20,980 bases of DNA from an uncultured Prevotella sp. (GCA_905202125.1 CAJKQX010000045.1:1-20980); one strand, 5' to 3'. Counted from the stretch's first letter, positions 1-8,118 are shown. Numbers and translations are program-made. The notes: generated from the sequence alone by a model not told the origin.

Positions 1-41
1 CCGAAATGATGCGATTCTCAGAGAGTTTGGAAGAAATAAAG

Positions 42-77
42 TGTATAAATATGCAAAAAGTTTTGCATATTTATACA
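42..77. promoter_or_regulatory. Paired ArgR-box-like sites in a perfect palindrome
   Basis: Bases 38-58 and 61-81 are perfect reverse complements around a 2-nt centre. Each arm holds a 14-bp site (TGTATAAATATGCA at 42-55 and its mirror TGCATATTTATACA at 64-77). Both fit the core TGnATwwwwATnCA of the ARG box bound by ArgR/AhrC arginine repressors. The centres are 22 bp apart, about two helical turns, as expected for two boxes shared by one ArgR hexamer. The controlled gene would lie left of the window. The same palindrome could also be an AT-rich terminator, because TTTT follows it on the plus strand. The match to the consensus is visible; the function is inference. Confidence 0.45.
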
Positions 78-138
78 CTTTTCCCCATGTTCATTGATTC
101 CGGCCGCAAGGGAGATTGTTACCTAAATGATGTTTTGA

Positions 139-177
139 TATGGATTGTTTGCGGCCGCAACAGGTTGCGGACCTACA
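139..177. repeat. Dispersed 39-bp hairpin repeat, copy 1
   Basis: This 39-bp stretch matches 19253-19291 at 36 of 39 positions without gaps. Its core is CCGCAACAGGTTGCGG, a short-loop hairpin, preceded by GCGGCCGC. In this copy the stem has one mismatch (GGCC against GGACC). It lies just downstream of the minus-strand transporter gene, so it could act at the mRNA 3' end, but there is no clear T-tract. Confidence 0.6.
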
Positions 178-210
178 TCCTTGTTCGGGTTATGGCCCGA
201 TACTCAAATA

Positions 211-1767
211 TCAAAGCACCCAACCCACAACATACATGACTATCGGGATGGTGACGAGGGCAATGCCTATGAAATCGATGTAGACGCCCGTCTTTATCAT
301 CTTGGTGATGGGTACATATCCGCTGGCGTAGACTATGGCATTGGGCGGTGTGGATACCGGAAGCATGAATCCGAGTGAGGAGGAGAGTGCCACGCCCACG
401 GCCACGGGTATGGGGTTGAATCCTGCCGACACTGCTGCTCCGATGGCGAGCGGGCCTATCATGTTGGTGGCTGCGGTGTGGGAGGTGAGTTCGGAGAGCA
501 ACAGCGCCATGACGCAGAACACGGCTATGAAGACTATCTGCGACGGCTCGCCGCCCAGCATATTGATAATCTGTTCGCCTATCCAGGCCGAGAGTCCGGT
601 GGAATACATCATTCCGCCCATTGCCAGACCACCGCCGAAAAGCAGCAATGTGCCCCATTCCACGCCGGCTACGGCGTCGCGCCATTTCAGGGTCATGTGG
701 CGGTAACTCTTGTCGGCCGGCAGGAAGAAGAGCAACAGGGCTCCTATCATGGCCGCGATGGCCTCGGGGAATATGCTGTTGTAGGTTTTGAGTATCTCGC
801 TGTCGGAACCGCAGACGATATTAAGAATTCCCGGTGTGACCCAAAGTATCACGGCCACCATGAAGGCTATGAAGGTATTGCGCTGTGCGGTGGTCCATCG
901 GCCCAGATCCTTCACGCGCCTCTGTATCAGTTCGCGGGCACCCTCGATGTGGTCGATGTCAGCAGGGAACATACGCCAGAGCACGATGTAGGCTATCACG
1001 AAATAGCACACCATCGCCGCAAAGCCCCATACCATCCATTGGAAGAAGGATATATGGATGTTGGCCAGTTCGTCGAGAAATCCCAACATGATGATGTTGG
1101 GAGGTGTGCCGATGGGCGTGAGCACACCGCCTATGGAGCAGGCGTAGGCCGTCATGAGCATCAGGCCGGTGGCATACTTATATGTGCGCAGGTTGATCTG
1201 CTTGCCGTTCTGTGCCATCATCTCGCGTATGGCTTCGAGCAGACCCAACGCTATGGGGAACATCATGGCCGCTGTGGCCGTGTTGCTGATCCATCCCGAA
1301 CAGAGCATGCACGCCAGTCCGATGGCAAGGAATATGCGTCGCGGGCTGTCGCCCACCCATCTCATCGACATGATGCCGTAGGCTATGCGCTTGTCGAGCC
1401 CGTTGACGGTCATCGCTTTGGCTATGATGAATCCGCCCATGAACAGGAATATCATGGGATTGGCGAATGCGGCGAACGCCTCTTTCATCTTCACGATGCC
1501 GAAGACCACGCACAGTGTGGGGCCCACGAGTGATGTCACAGGGATGGGGATGGGCTCGGTGATCCACCAAAGAGCCACGAGCGTCATGATGGCAAGCAGA
1601 CGATGGGCTTCGGGTGACAGCCCGGAGATGGGCGTCATCCACACCAACAGGGCGCAGATGGGGCCGAGAAATGCACCCGCCATACGGCGTCTGCGATCAA
1701 ATTTCGAGTCTTTGTCAGCTCCTTCCTGAACGATGGCGGAAGGATTCACATTCTTGATGTCATTCAT
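211..1767 (-). CDS. SLC13/DASS family anion (dicarboxylate or related) symporter
   Basis: This is a 518-residue polytopic inner-membrane protein of the divalent anion:sodium symporter family (SLC13, ArsB/NhaD superfamily). Members usually import C4-dicarboxylates, citrate or sulfate with sodium. The inverted-repeat substrate/sodium motifs are visible: SNT at residues 161-163 (GWISNTATAAMMFP) followed by LTPIGTPPN near 216-224, and SHT at 429-431 (TSHTAATNMIGP) followed by LPVSTPPN near 469-476. The second motif is SHT rather than SNT, a variant of the usual pair. The start at 1767 (MNDIKN) is preferred over the in-frame ATG at 1800 because the extra 11 residues are charged and not membrane-like. 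A cytosolic tail with RRRR precedes the first membrane segment. Substrate cannot be assigned from sequence. A weak -7-like TACCTTTA lies at 1833-1840 on the minus strand. Confidence 0.9.
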   Translation of the reverse strand: MNDIKNVNPSAIVQEGADKDSKFDRRRRMAGAFLGPICALLVWMTPISGLSPEAHRLLAIMTLVALWWITEPIPIPVTSLVGPTLCVVFGIVKMKEAFAAFANPMIFLFMGGFIIAKAMTVNGLDKRIAYGIMSMRWVGDSPRRIFLAIGLACMLCSGWISNTATAAMMFPIALGLLEAIREMMAQNGKQINLRTYKYATGLMLMTAYACSIGGVLTPIGTPPNIIMLGFLDELANIHISFFQWMVWGFAAMVCYFVIAYIVLWRMFPADIDHIEGARELIQRRVKDLGRWTTAQRNTFIAFMVAVILWVTPGILNIVCGSDSEILKTYNSIFPEAIAAMIGALLLFFLPADKSYRHMTLKWRDAVAGVEWGTLLLFGGGLAMGGMMYSTGLSAWIGEQIINMLGGEPSQIVFIAVFCVMALLLSELTSHTAATNMIGPLAIGAAVSAGFNPIPVAVGVALSSSLGFMLPVSTPPNAIVYASGYVPITKMIKTGVYIDFIGIALVTIPIVMYVVGWVL

Positions 1768-1974
1768 AATATGATTCAGCTTTTTATTAGGATGAAACAT
1801 AACCCTGATTGTCTCAGGCTCGTTTTATTTCGTAAAGGTAGGCATTTTTTCTTTAATGATATGACAGAAGATGAAAATAAATTGAATATTTCGCTCGGTT
1901 GCAAACTCTACATGGCAATCTGTATATTTCCAAACAAAACATCCGTGAGGGGTGTGCGGCCGGAAGAAGAGAGG

Positions 1975-2781
1975 TCAGAGGATGTATTTCTCCACCACAT
2001 GCGCCACGCCGTCCTCCTCGTTGCTGTACGTGATGTAGTCGGCGGCATCTTGCACCTCGGTCGATGCGTTGGCCATGGCCACACCCAATCCCGCGAACTC
2101 TATCATGCCCTTGTCGTTGTAGCCGTCGCCTATGGCGATGGTCTCCTCACGCTTTATGCCGAGGCTGCGTATCAGACGATCGAGAGACCGGGCTTTCTCT
2201 ATGCCCGGCGGTACGCATTCCAAGAAGAAGCCGGCAGACCGATAGACTGACAGCCGACCCTCCATCGCGGTGGCGAGACGCTGCTCCAGCACGTGCAGGG
2301 GTTTGGGGTCGCCAACGATGAGACATTTGTTGATGGGGTACTCCACCTGGTTTTTGAAATCCGGGTATTCCGTGACGGGCATCTTGTTGATGAAAGCCTC
2401 GTGCAGCACATATTTGTTGGCCTTCTTTGTGGCGGCTATGCCCTCGCCCTGATAGGTGAGTATCTCCATGCCGGCGGCCTTCGCCTCGTCGTGGAGCGTG
2501 GGCACGAGCGAGGGTTCCAACTCCTGATTGAATACGGTGGCGCCGCTTCGGCAGTCAACAATCTTGCCGCCATTGTAGGCCAGGATGTATCCGCCGTGCC
2601 CGGCCAGATTGAGTTTCTCGGCCAGCGGCACGATGCCGTAGGTGGGTCGGCCCGATGCCAAGACCACGATGATGCCCTTCTGCTGTGCGCTCATGAGGGC
2701 GTGGTGAGTGCGTGGAGTGATCTCTTTCTTGTCGTTTGTCAGTGTGCCGTCCAGGTCGAGCACTATCATCTTGTATTTCAT
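1975..2781 (-). CDS. Cof-type HAD-IIB family hydrolase (sugar-phosphate phosphatase-like)
   Basis: This 268-residue cytosolic hydrolase belongs to the haloacid dehalogenase superfamily, subfamily IIB (Cof/YidA type). Motif I is VLDLDGTLT with the nucleophile Asp9 and acid Asp11. Motif II is LASGRPTYG. Motif IV is IAIGDGYNDKGMIEFAG near the C terminus, which binds magnesium. The alpha/beta cap of the IIB class occupies the middle. Relatives dephosphorylate sugar phosphates or flavin precursors; the substrate here is unknown. The start at 2781 (MKYKMIVLDLDGT) places motif I normally; the upstream ATG at 2850 adds an unrelated 23-residue leader that overlaps the promoter. It is transcribed divergently from the PBP4-like gene and lies 207 bp upstream of the transporter gene on the same strand. 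Confidence 0.9.
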   Translation of the reverse strand: MKYKMIVLDLDGTLTNDKKEITPRTHHALMSAQQKGIIVVLASGRPTYGIVPLAEKLNLAGHGGYILAYNGGKIVDCRSGATVFNQELEPSLVPTLHDEAKAAGMEILTYQGEGIAATKKANKYVLHEAFINKMPVTEYPDFKNQVEYPINKCLIVGDPKPLHVLEQRLATAMEGRLSVYRSAGFFLECVPPGIEKARSLDRLIRSLGIKREETIAIGDGYNDKGMIEFAGLGVAMANASTEVQDAADYITYSNEEDGVAHVVEKYIL

Positions 2782-2819
2782 GTAAATATATTTTTTTTGG
2801 TGATTTGTGATTATGAGTA

Positions 2820-2851
2820 CAAAGTTATGAAAAGGTGGGCGCAACGGCAAA
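2820..2851 (-). promoter_or_regulatory. Bacteroidetes-type promoter of the HAD hydrolase gene
   Basis: Read on the minus strand, TTTG (2848-2851) is followed after 20 bp by TAACTTTG (2820-2827), a full match to the -7 consensus TAnnTTTG. The 18 bp at 2841-2858 (TTTTTCGTTTGCCGTTGC on the minus strand) are identical to the -33 region of the cardiolipin synthase promoter, with the same distance to the -7 box. The expected transcript start is some 30 nt upstream of the ATG at 2781. Confidence 0.7.
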
Positions 2852-2921
2852 CGAAAAATACTTTTTTATAAAAACAAAATATGACAGTATGCTGTGTCGC
2901 GGCCGTAAAAAATGAAGATAT

Positions 2922-2954
2922 TTTGGGCTATTTGATATAAAAATACTATTTTTG
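2922..2954 (+). promoter_or_regulatory. Promoter of the PBP4-type carboxypeptidase gene
   Basis: TTTG (2922-2925) is followed after 21 bp by TATTTTTG (2947-2954), matching the Bacteroidetes -33/-7 pattern. The gene starts at 3004, giving a leader of about 45 nt. Confidence 0.6.
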
Positions 2955-3003
2955 TAATCCGATAAAAAACACCCCTGCTTTTTATTAAATGATAAATGGA
3001 GAA

Positions 3004-4260
3004 ATGAATTTGAAACATTTTATATACATCATTGTGACGGCCCTGTGGGCTGTCTGCCCTCTGTGTGCGCAGGAATATTATGAACCGTCCGATTCTGTGG
3101 CGGCGGACAGTGTGGAAACCGTGGATGTGGTCTTTGCCGACTCCGTGTCGTTGCCGTGGCCGCAATCGGTGGTGGAGAGGATAGACAATCTGTTGGAAGA
3201 CGATATGTTCACTACCTCGCAGGTGGGACTCATGGTGTACGACCTTGATGCCGATTCGGCCATATACCGCCACAATGAGAAACAGACCTTGCGCCCCGCA
3301 TCCACCATGAAGCTGGTCACCGCCATCGCCGCTCTCGACATACTGGACGGCAGCCATCAGTTCAAGACAGAACTGTATTACAATGGACAGGTGGACAACG
3401 GTGTGCTCAACGGCGATATCTATTGCGTGGGCGGATTCGATCCGATGTTCAACATCGATGACATGCGTGCCTTTGTGGAGAGCCTGCGCAAGATGGGTGT
3501 CGACACGATACGCGGCAACGTGTATGCCGACAGGACGATGAAGGAAGAGGCCAACTATGGAGAAGGATGGTGTTGGGACGATGACAATCCTGTGCTCTCG
3601 CCACTGCTCATCAGTAGGAAAGACCGTTTTCTCGACAGGTTTGCCGAGGAACTCGTCGAGGCCGGCATCGTGGTGGATGCCTCGTTCGGTTCGGGGCGAT
3701 GTCCGGAAAACGCCTTTAAATTGTGCAGCCGGTTTCACACCATAGACCAGGTGCTCATGACGATGATGAAAGACAGCAACAACCTGTTTGCCGAATCAAT
3801 GTTCTATCAGTTGGCGGCAAGCTCGGGCAACCGTCCGGCCACGGCCCGCGATGCGCGTAGTGTCATACGGCGCGTCGTGAGAAAGGCCGGTCTCGACCCC
3901 TTGCGCTATGTTTTCGCCGATGGTTCGGGACTGTCGCTCTACAACTATGTCAGTGCCGAGCTTGAAGTGATGCTTCTGCGCTATGCCTTCCGCAACCGCG
4001 ACATATACACCCATCTGCATCCCTCGCTGCCCGAGGCTGGAATAGACGGTACTCTGAAAAAACGCATGCACGACGCCTCAACCTGCGGCAATGTGTATGC
4101 CAAGACCGGTTCGCTGACCGGTATCTCGTCGCTCGCAGGCTACTGCACGGCTCCCAACGGCCACAGACTGGCCTTCGCCATCATCAACCAGGGACTGATA
4201 CACACACGCAACGGACGTAATTTCCAGGACCGCGTGTGTCTGGCGCTGTGCCGTCCCTGA
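3004..4260 (+). CDS. dacB: D-alanyl-D-alanine carboxypeptidase/endopeptidase, PBP4 (peptidase S13) family
   Basis: This 418-residue exported low-molecular-weight class C penicillin-binding protein trims or cross-link-hydrolyses peptidoglycan stem peptides in the periplasm. The three active-site motifs are visible: SxxK as STMK (Ser100, Lys103), SxN as SNN (Ser258) and KTG at 367-369. The N terminus is a signal peptide (residues 1 to about 22, ending PLCAQ). The start at 3004 (MNLKHF) gives a normal signal peptide; an in-frame ATG at 2989 adds five residues and cannot be excluded. The length is somewhat short against the E. coli protein (about 477), as in many Bacteroidetes homologues. It is monocistronic, divergent from the HAD gene and convergent with the acyl-CoA dehydrogenase operon. 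Confidence 0.9.
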   Translation: MNLKHFIYIIVTALWAVCPLCAQEYYEPSDSVAADSVETVDVVFADSVSLPWPQSVVERIDNLLEDDMFTTSQVGLMVYDLDADSAIYRHNEKQTLRPASTMKLVTAIAALDILDGSHQFKTELYYNGQVDNGVLNGDIYCVGGFDPMFNIDDMRAFVESLRKMGVDTIRGNVYADRTMKEEANYGEGWCWDDDNPVLSPLLISRKDRFLDRFAEELVEAGIVVDASFGSGRCPENAFKLCSRFHTIDQVLMTMMKDSNNLFAESMFYQLAASSGNRPATARDARSVIRRVVRKAGLDPLRYVFADGSGLSLYNYVSAELEVMLLRYAFRNRDIYTHLHPSLPEAGIDGTLKKRMHDASTCGNVYAKTGSLTGISSLAGYCTAPNGHRLAFAIINQGLIHTRNGRNFQDRVCLALCRP

Positions 4261-4279
4261 ACAATAAATCCATTGTCGG

Positions 4280-4296
4280 TCTAATGACGATTTGGG
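4280..4296 (+). repeat. Solo copy of the TCTAATGACCGATTTGGG intergenic motif
   Basis: TCTAATGACGATTTGGG lies 20 bp after the dacB stop. It differs from the end of the fold-back element at 13990-14007 by one missing C. As at that site, it is followed by a hairpin terminator. The upstream flank (CATTGTCGG) also resembles the flank of the copy at 13815-13832 read in reverse. Confidence 0.6.
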
Positions 4297-4319
4297 TTGA
4301 ACAGGTATGAAACAAAAGA

Positions 4320-4350
4320 AAACTGCACCGTCGTGATGAAGGTGCAGTTT
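4320..4350. terminator. Bidirectional hairpin terminator between convergent genes
   Basis: AAACTGCACC (4320-4329) pairs perfectly with GGTGCAGTTT (4341-4350) around an 11-nt loop. The stem is followed by T-rich sequence on both strands. It sits between the converging dacB and acyl-CoA dehydrogenase genes and probably ends both transcripts. Confidence 0.8.
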
Positions 4351-4377
4351 CTTGATAGTTCTTTTGAAAATATGTTA

Positions 4378-6102
4378 TTATTCTTCGGTTGCAGCTGTCT
4401 GACGATAGTATGCGATGTCCTCTTTCTTGAAGTTCTTGATGAAAGAGAAATGGCCTTCAACCTCTGTCTCGGCGTAGCGCACATATACGTTGGCGCTCTT
4501 GGAGAATAGTTCGGGTGCGCGAGTGGCGTCTTCGATGATGAGGAGCGACATGAGTGTGTCGGCGGTCATCTCGTAGAGACGGCGAGCCACGAAATCCTGC
4601 ATGTCCTGATTGTCGGCCTCTTTCACGATGTTTACAGCCTCTTCCAGTCTGGCGGCCATTGCTGCCACGCGATCCTTCAGACCCTTCATCTCGTCCGACA
4701 CCTCACGCTCGAGCATCTCCTTGATGATGCCCATGTATGTGCCGTTGGTGATGTAGCGTATGGCGGCTACCACCTGAAGCTGGGTTGTGCCTTCGTAGAT
4801 GGAGAAGATGCGCGCGTCGCGATACAGACGCTGGCACTTGTACTCCATGATGAAGCCCGAACCGCCATGCACCTGTATTGCGTCGTAGGCGTTCTGGTTG
4901 GCATATTCGGAGTTCATACCTTTGGCGATAGGTGTGAAGGCGTCTGCCAGACGGGCGTATTTCTTCTGCTCCTGACGCTCCTCGGGAGTGAGCTTGCGCT
5001 CGCGGGCGATATCGTCGAGAGCCTTGTATATGTCGACGTAGCGCGCAGTCTGATAGAGGATGCTGCGTCCGGCATCGAGTTTGGCCTTGATGCGCGATAC
5101 CATGTCGTATACGGCCGGAAAATTGATGATGGCTGTATCAAACTGTTTGCGCTCTTTGGCGTATGCCAATGCCTCGTTGTAGGCAGCTTGGCTGACGCCC
5201 ACCGACTGTGCCGCGATGCCCAGACGGGCACCGTTCATCAGTGCCATGACATACTTGATGAGACCCATACGGGTGCTACCGCAGAGTTCGGCATGGGCGT
5301 TCTTGTAGACCAGCTCGCATGTGGGCGAACCGTGGATACCCAACTTATGCTCGATGTGGCGCACGGTCACGCCGCCCTGACGCTTGTCGTAGATGAACAT
5401 GGACAGTCCGCGTCCGTCGCGTGTGCCTTCTTCCGAACGGGCCAATACGAGGTGTATGTCGGAGTCGCCGTTGGTGATGAAACGTTTCACACCGTTGAGA
5501 AGCCAGCATCCCTCTTCCTCGCTGTATGTGGCCTTGAGCATCACGCGCTGAAGGTCTGAACCGGCGTCGGGCTCGGTGAGGTCCATACTCATGGTCTCGC
5601 CGGCACATACGCGGGGTATGTATTTCATGCGCTGCTCCTCGTTGCCAAACTCGTAGAGAGTCTCAATGCAGTCTTGTAGCGACCAGATGTTCTGGAATCC
5701 GGCATCGGCTGTTGATATTATCTCCGAGGCCATGGAGTAGGGAGTGATGGGCATGTTGAGCCCGCCGTAACGGCGCGGCATCGATATGCCCCACAGACCG
5801 GCCTTGCGTGTGGCGTCGAGATTGTCGTAAGTCTTGGATGCGTAGTGCATGCGTCCGTCGACGAGGTGAGGTCCTTCGAGGTCCACGTCTTCGCTGTTGG
5901 GCTCGATGATGTTTGCGGCGATGTCGCCGGTGATCTCAAGCACCTTCTTGTAGTTCTCAATGGCGTCGTCGTGATCGACCGGTGCGTCGGCGTATGTGTC
6001 TTTGTCTTGGAAGTTGCGCTCCTTGAGTTCAACTACTCTTTTCATTTCCGGGTGGTTGAGATAAAACTCAAACTCGGGATGATCGCTATAATAGTTTGCC
6101 AT
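4378..6102 (-). CDS. Acyl-CoA dehydrogenase family protein, long form with C-terminal extension
   Basis: This 574-residue FAD enzyme oxidises the alpha-beta bond of an acyl-CoA, or works in reverse on an enoyl-CoA, and passes electrons to EtfAB. Visible signatures are the FAD/substrate motif MDLTEPDAGSDLQ, the conserved FITNGDSDIHLVLAR segment, and IYEGTTQLQ, in which Glu437 sits where the catalytic base lies in short-chain acyl-CoA dehydrogenases. It is longer than classical enzymes (about 380-400); the extra N-terminal segment and the roughly 120-residue C-terminal helical extension match the long group that includes DmdC-type enzymes. Database labels such as 3-methylmercaptopropionyl-CoA dehydrogenase would be over-precise. 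It is the last gene of the etfB-etfA-acd operon, starting 8 bp after the etfA stop. The natural acyl substrate is unknown. Confidence 0.92.
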   Translation of the reverse strand: MANYYSDHPEFEFYLNHPEMKRVVELKERNFQDKDTYADAPVDHDDAIENYKKVLEITGDIAANIIEPNSEDVDLEGPHLVDGRMHYASKTYDNLDATRKAGLWGISMPRRYGGLNMPITPYSMASEIISTADAGFQNIWSLQDCIETLYEFGNEEQRMKYIPRVCAGETMSMDLTEPDAGSDLQRVMLKATYSEEEGCWLLNGVKRFITNGDSDIHLVLARSEEGTRDGRGLSMFIYDKRQGGVTVRHIEHKLGIHGSPTCELVYKNAHAELCGSTRMGLIKYVMALMNGARLGIAAQSVGVSQAAYNEALAYAKERKQFDTAIINFPAVYDMVSRIKAKLDAGRSILYQTARYVDIYKALDDIARERKLTPEERQEQKKYARLADAFTPIAKGMNSEYANQNAYDAIQVHGGSGFIMEYKCQRLYRDARIFSIYEGTTQLQVVAAIRYITNGTYMGIIKEMLEREVSDEMKGLKDRVAAMAARLEEAVNIVKEADNQDMQDFVARRLYEMTADTLMSLLIIEDATRAPELFSKSANVYVRYAETEVEGHFSFIKNFKKEDIAYYRQTAATEE

Positions 6103-6110
6103 TTTTCTGT

Positions 6111-7133
6111 TTACTTAGAGTTCTGTTTGTAATATTTGATAAGTTTGGGCACAACCTCTTCCACGGTGCCGTTGATGACGTAGTCGGCAATCTTGTTGAT
6201 AGGAGCGTCCGGGTCGCTGTTGATGGATATGATGATGCCCGAGTCCTGCATACCGGCGATATGCTGTATCTGGCCGGATATGCCGCATGCGATGTACACT
6301 TTGGGGTGTACGGTGATGCCGGTCTGACCTATCTGTCGGTCGTTGTCAATCCATCCTGCGTCTACGGCGGCACGGCTTGCGCCTACCTCTCCGTGGAGCT
6401 CTTTGGCCAATTTGAAGAGCATGTCAAAGTTCTCTTTGCTGCCCACGCCGTAACCTCCGGCCACAACGATGGGAGCACCTTTGAGATTGTGTTTGGCAGC
6501 CTCCACATGGCGGTCGAGCACCTTAACGACGAATGCCTCTGCCGAAACGTATTTCTGTGTGTCGGGATAAACCACTTCACCTTTGGCCTGTCCTTCGTAG
6601 AGGGCCTTTTGCATCACGCCGCTGCGCACGGTGGCCATCTGCGGACGATGCTCCGGATTGACGATGGTGGCCACGATGTTGCCGCCGAATGCCGGACGTA
6701 TCTGATAGAGAAGGTTGTCGTAGTGTTTGTCGGCTTTCTTGTCGTCGAAATCACCAATCTCGAGCTGAGTGCAGTCGGCGGTCAGTCCGCTGGTGAGCGA
6801 TGACGATACTCTCGGGCCCAGGTCGCGTCCTATGACGGTAGCTCCCATGAGGGCTATCTGTGGTTTTTCTTCTTTAAACAGATTTACGAGGATATCTGTG
6901 TGGGGTGCCGATGTGTAAGGAAACAGTCCCTCGGCATCAAACACAAACAGCTTGTCTACTCCGTAGGGCAGTATCTGGCTTTCCACATTTCCTTTGATGC
7001 CTGTACCTGCAACGATGGCGTGAAGCTCCACTCCGAGCTGGTTGGCCAGTTTGCGTCCTTTGGTGAGGAGTTCCTGAGAGACCTCGGCCACTGTGGTGCC
7101 TTCAATCTCGCAATATACAAAAACGTTGTTCAT
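6111..7133 (-). CDS. etfA: Electron transfer flavoprotein, alpha subunit
   Basis: This 340-residue subunit carries the C-terminal FAD domain of the electron transfer flavoprotein. The signature is clear: QIGQTGITVHPKVYIACGIS, then GQIQHIAGMQDSGIIISINS and DPDAPI, with VVAGGYGVGSKENF at the start of the FAD domain. The start at 7133 (MNNVFVYCE) is chosen because a longer frame reaching 7319 only adds 62 basic residues read antisense-like through etfB. The gene begins 5 bp after the etfB stop and ends 8 bp before the acyl-CoA dehydrogenase, so the three are surely cotranscribed. It works as a soluble heterodimer with EtfB, carrying electrons between the dehydrogenase and NAD or a respiratory or ferredoxin partner. 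Confidence 0.95.
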   Translation of the reverse strand: MNNVFVYCEIEGTTVAEVSQELLTKGRKLANQLGVELHAIVAGTGIKGNVESQILPYGVDKLFVFDAEGLFPYTSAPHTDILVNLFKEEKPQIALMGATVIGRDLGPRVSSSLTSGLTADCTQLEIGDFDDKKADKHYDNLLYQIRPAFGGNIVATIVNPEHRPQMATVRSGVMQKALYEGQAKGEVVYPDTQKYVSAEAFVVKVLDRHVEAAKHNLKGAPIVVAGGYGVGSKENFDMLFKLAKELHGEVGASRAAVDAGWIDNDRQIGQTGITVHPKVYIACGISGQIQHIAGMQDSGIIISINSDPDAPINKIADYVINGTVEEVVPKLIKYYKQNSK

Positions 7134-7138
7134 TATGT

Positions 7139-8008
7139 TTATCCTATTATTTTTTCCTCCAACAATTCTTTCACCAAGCCTTCCATATCGGCATCGCTGC
7201 TGCTGAGAGTCTTGCTCTCTTTGGCCTGGAACACGATATTCTTCACGGCCTTCACCTTTGTGGGCGAGCCGCTGAGTCCGCACTGCGTGGGGTCGCCGTC
7301 GACATCGGCCACCGACCATTGTGTCAGTGTGAGATACGGACGCTCTTCATACAGATAGTTGTACTTGTCGTCCTGACAGCGCTCCAGCGGAGCTGTGGCG
7401 CGTTTGTATTTCATCACCAGCTTGGCATTGCACGGACGGCAAGGGTCTGCGCTGCCTGTCACTGTCACCACGAGGGGCATCGGAGCCTCTACTGTCTCCA
7501 CGCCTCCGTCGATGTGGCGGCGAATGGTGAGACGTCCGTCCTCGCATTTGGTTATCTCCTCGGCGTATGTCACCTGCGACAGACCCAATTTCTGTGCCAC
7601 CTGCGGACCAACCTGTGCTGTGTCACCGTCGATAGCTTGACGACCACCGATGACGATGTCCACGTCACCAATCTTCTGTATGGCGGCAGACAGGGCGTAG
7701 GATGTGGCCAAAGTGTCGGCGCCGGCAAACAGACGGTCGGTGAGCAACCATCCTGTGTCGGCTCCGCGATAGAGTCCCTGGCGTATGATTTCGGCTGCAC
7801 GGGGAGGACCCATTGTCAGTATGCCCACTGTCGAGCCGGGGTTTTGTTCTTTCAGTCTCAGTGCCTGTTCCAGTGCGTTCAGGTCTTCGGGGTTGAAGAT
7901 GGCGGGCAGCGCGGCACGGTTGACCGTTCCCTCGGCTGTCATAGCGTCTTTACCCACATTTCTTGTGTCGGGTACTTGTTTGGCAAGTACTACAATTTTC
8001 AAACTCAT
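7139..8008 (-). CDS. etfB: Electron transfer flavoprotein, beta subunit
   Basis: This 289-residue subunit opens the etfB-etfA-acd operon. The N terminus MSLKIVVLAKQVPDT is typical. The nucleotide-binding motif reads GGRQAIDGDTAQVGPQVAQK. This resembles EtfB of electron-bifurcating, NAD(H)-binding flavoproteins of anaerobes (the clostridial and Acidaminococcus type) more than the mitochondrial AMP-binding form, which reads KQAIDDDCNQTG. The protein is longer than the canonical beta subunit (about 255), with a C-terminal tail rich in Ser and Glu/Lys. The promoter lies upstream at about 8088-8118. The bifurcating role is inference from the motif. Confidence 0.95.
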   Translation of the reverse strand: MSLKIVVLAKQVPDTRNVGKDAMTAEGTVNRAALPAIFNPEDLNALEQALRLKEQNPGSTVGILTMGPPRAAEIIRQGLYRGADTGWLLTDRLFAGADTLATSYALSAAIQKIGDVDIVIGGRQAIDGDTAQVGPQVAQKLGLSQVTYAEEITKCEDGRLTIRRHIDGGVETVEAPMPLVVTVTGSADPCRPCNAKLVMKYKRATAPLERCQDDKYNYLYEERPYLTLTQWSVADVDGDPTQCGLSGSPTKVKAVKNIVFQAKESKTLSSSDADMEGLVKELLEEKIIG

Positions 8009-8087
8009 AAATTTATAGTAAAAATAAACTGTTAATCCGGTTTTTATAGAGCGTCGTAAATGGTTAATACATCAACGCTTATCCATG

Positions 8088-8118
8088 CAAAAGTAATAAG
8101 TTTTTGATTAACAGCAAA
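8088..8118 (-). promoter_or_regulatory. Promoter of the etfB-etfA-acyl-CoA dehydrogenase operon
   Basis: On the minus strand TTTG (8115-8118) is followed after 19 bp by TACTTTTG (8088-8095), a full Bacteroidetes -7 match. The leader to the etfB ATG at 8008 would be about 75 nt. Confidence 0.65.

Noticed and set aside
145..378. 77-aa plus-strand frame at the left edge
   Set aside because: It starts in the 39-bp hairpin repeat and runs antisense into the transporter gene.
478..1533. 351-aa plus-strand reading frame opposite the transporter
   Set aside because: It is antisense to a clear SLC13 gene and has His/Gly/Glu-rich low-quality composition.
1804..1818. Hairpin CCTGA/TCAGG in the transporter leader
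   Set aside because: The stem is only 5 bp with no T-tract; likely chance.
2866..3738. 290-aa minus-strand frame opposite dacB
   Set aside because: It is antisense to a gene with all three PBP motifs and would run over the HAD and dacB promoters.
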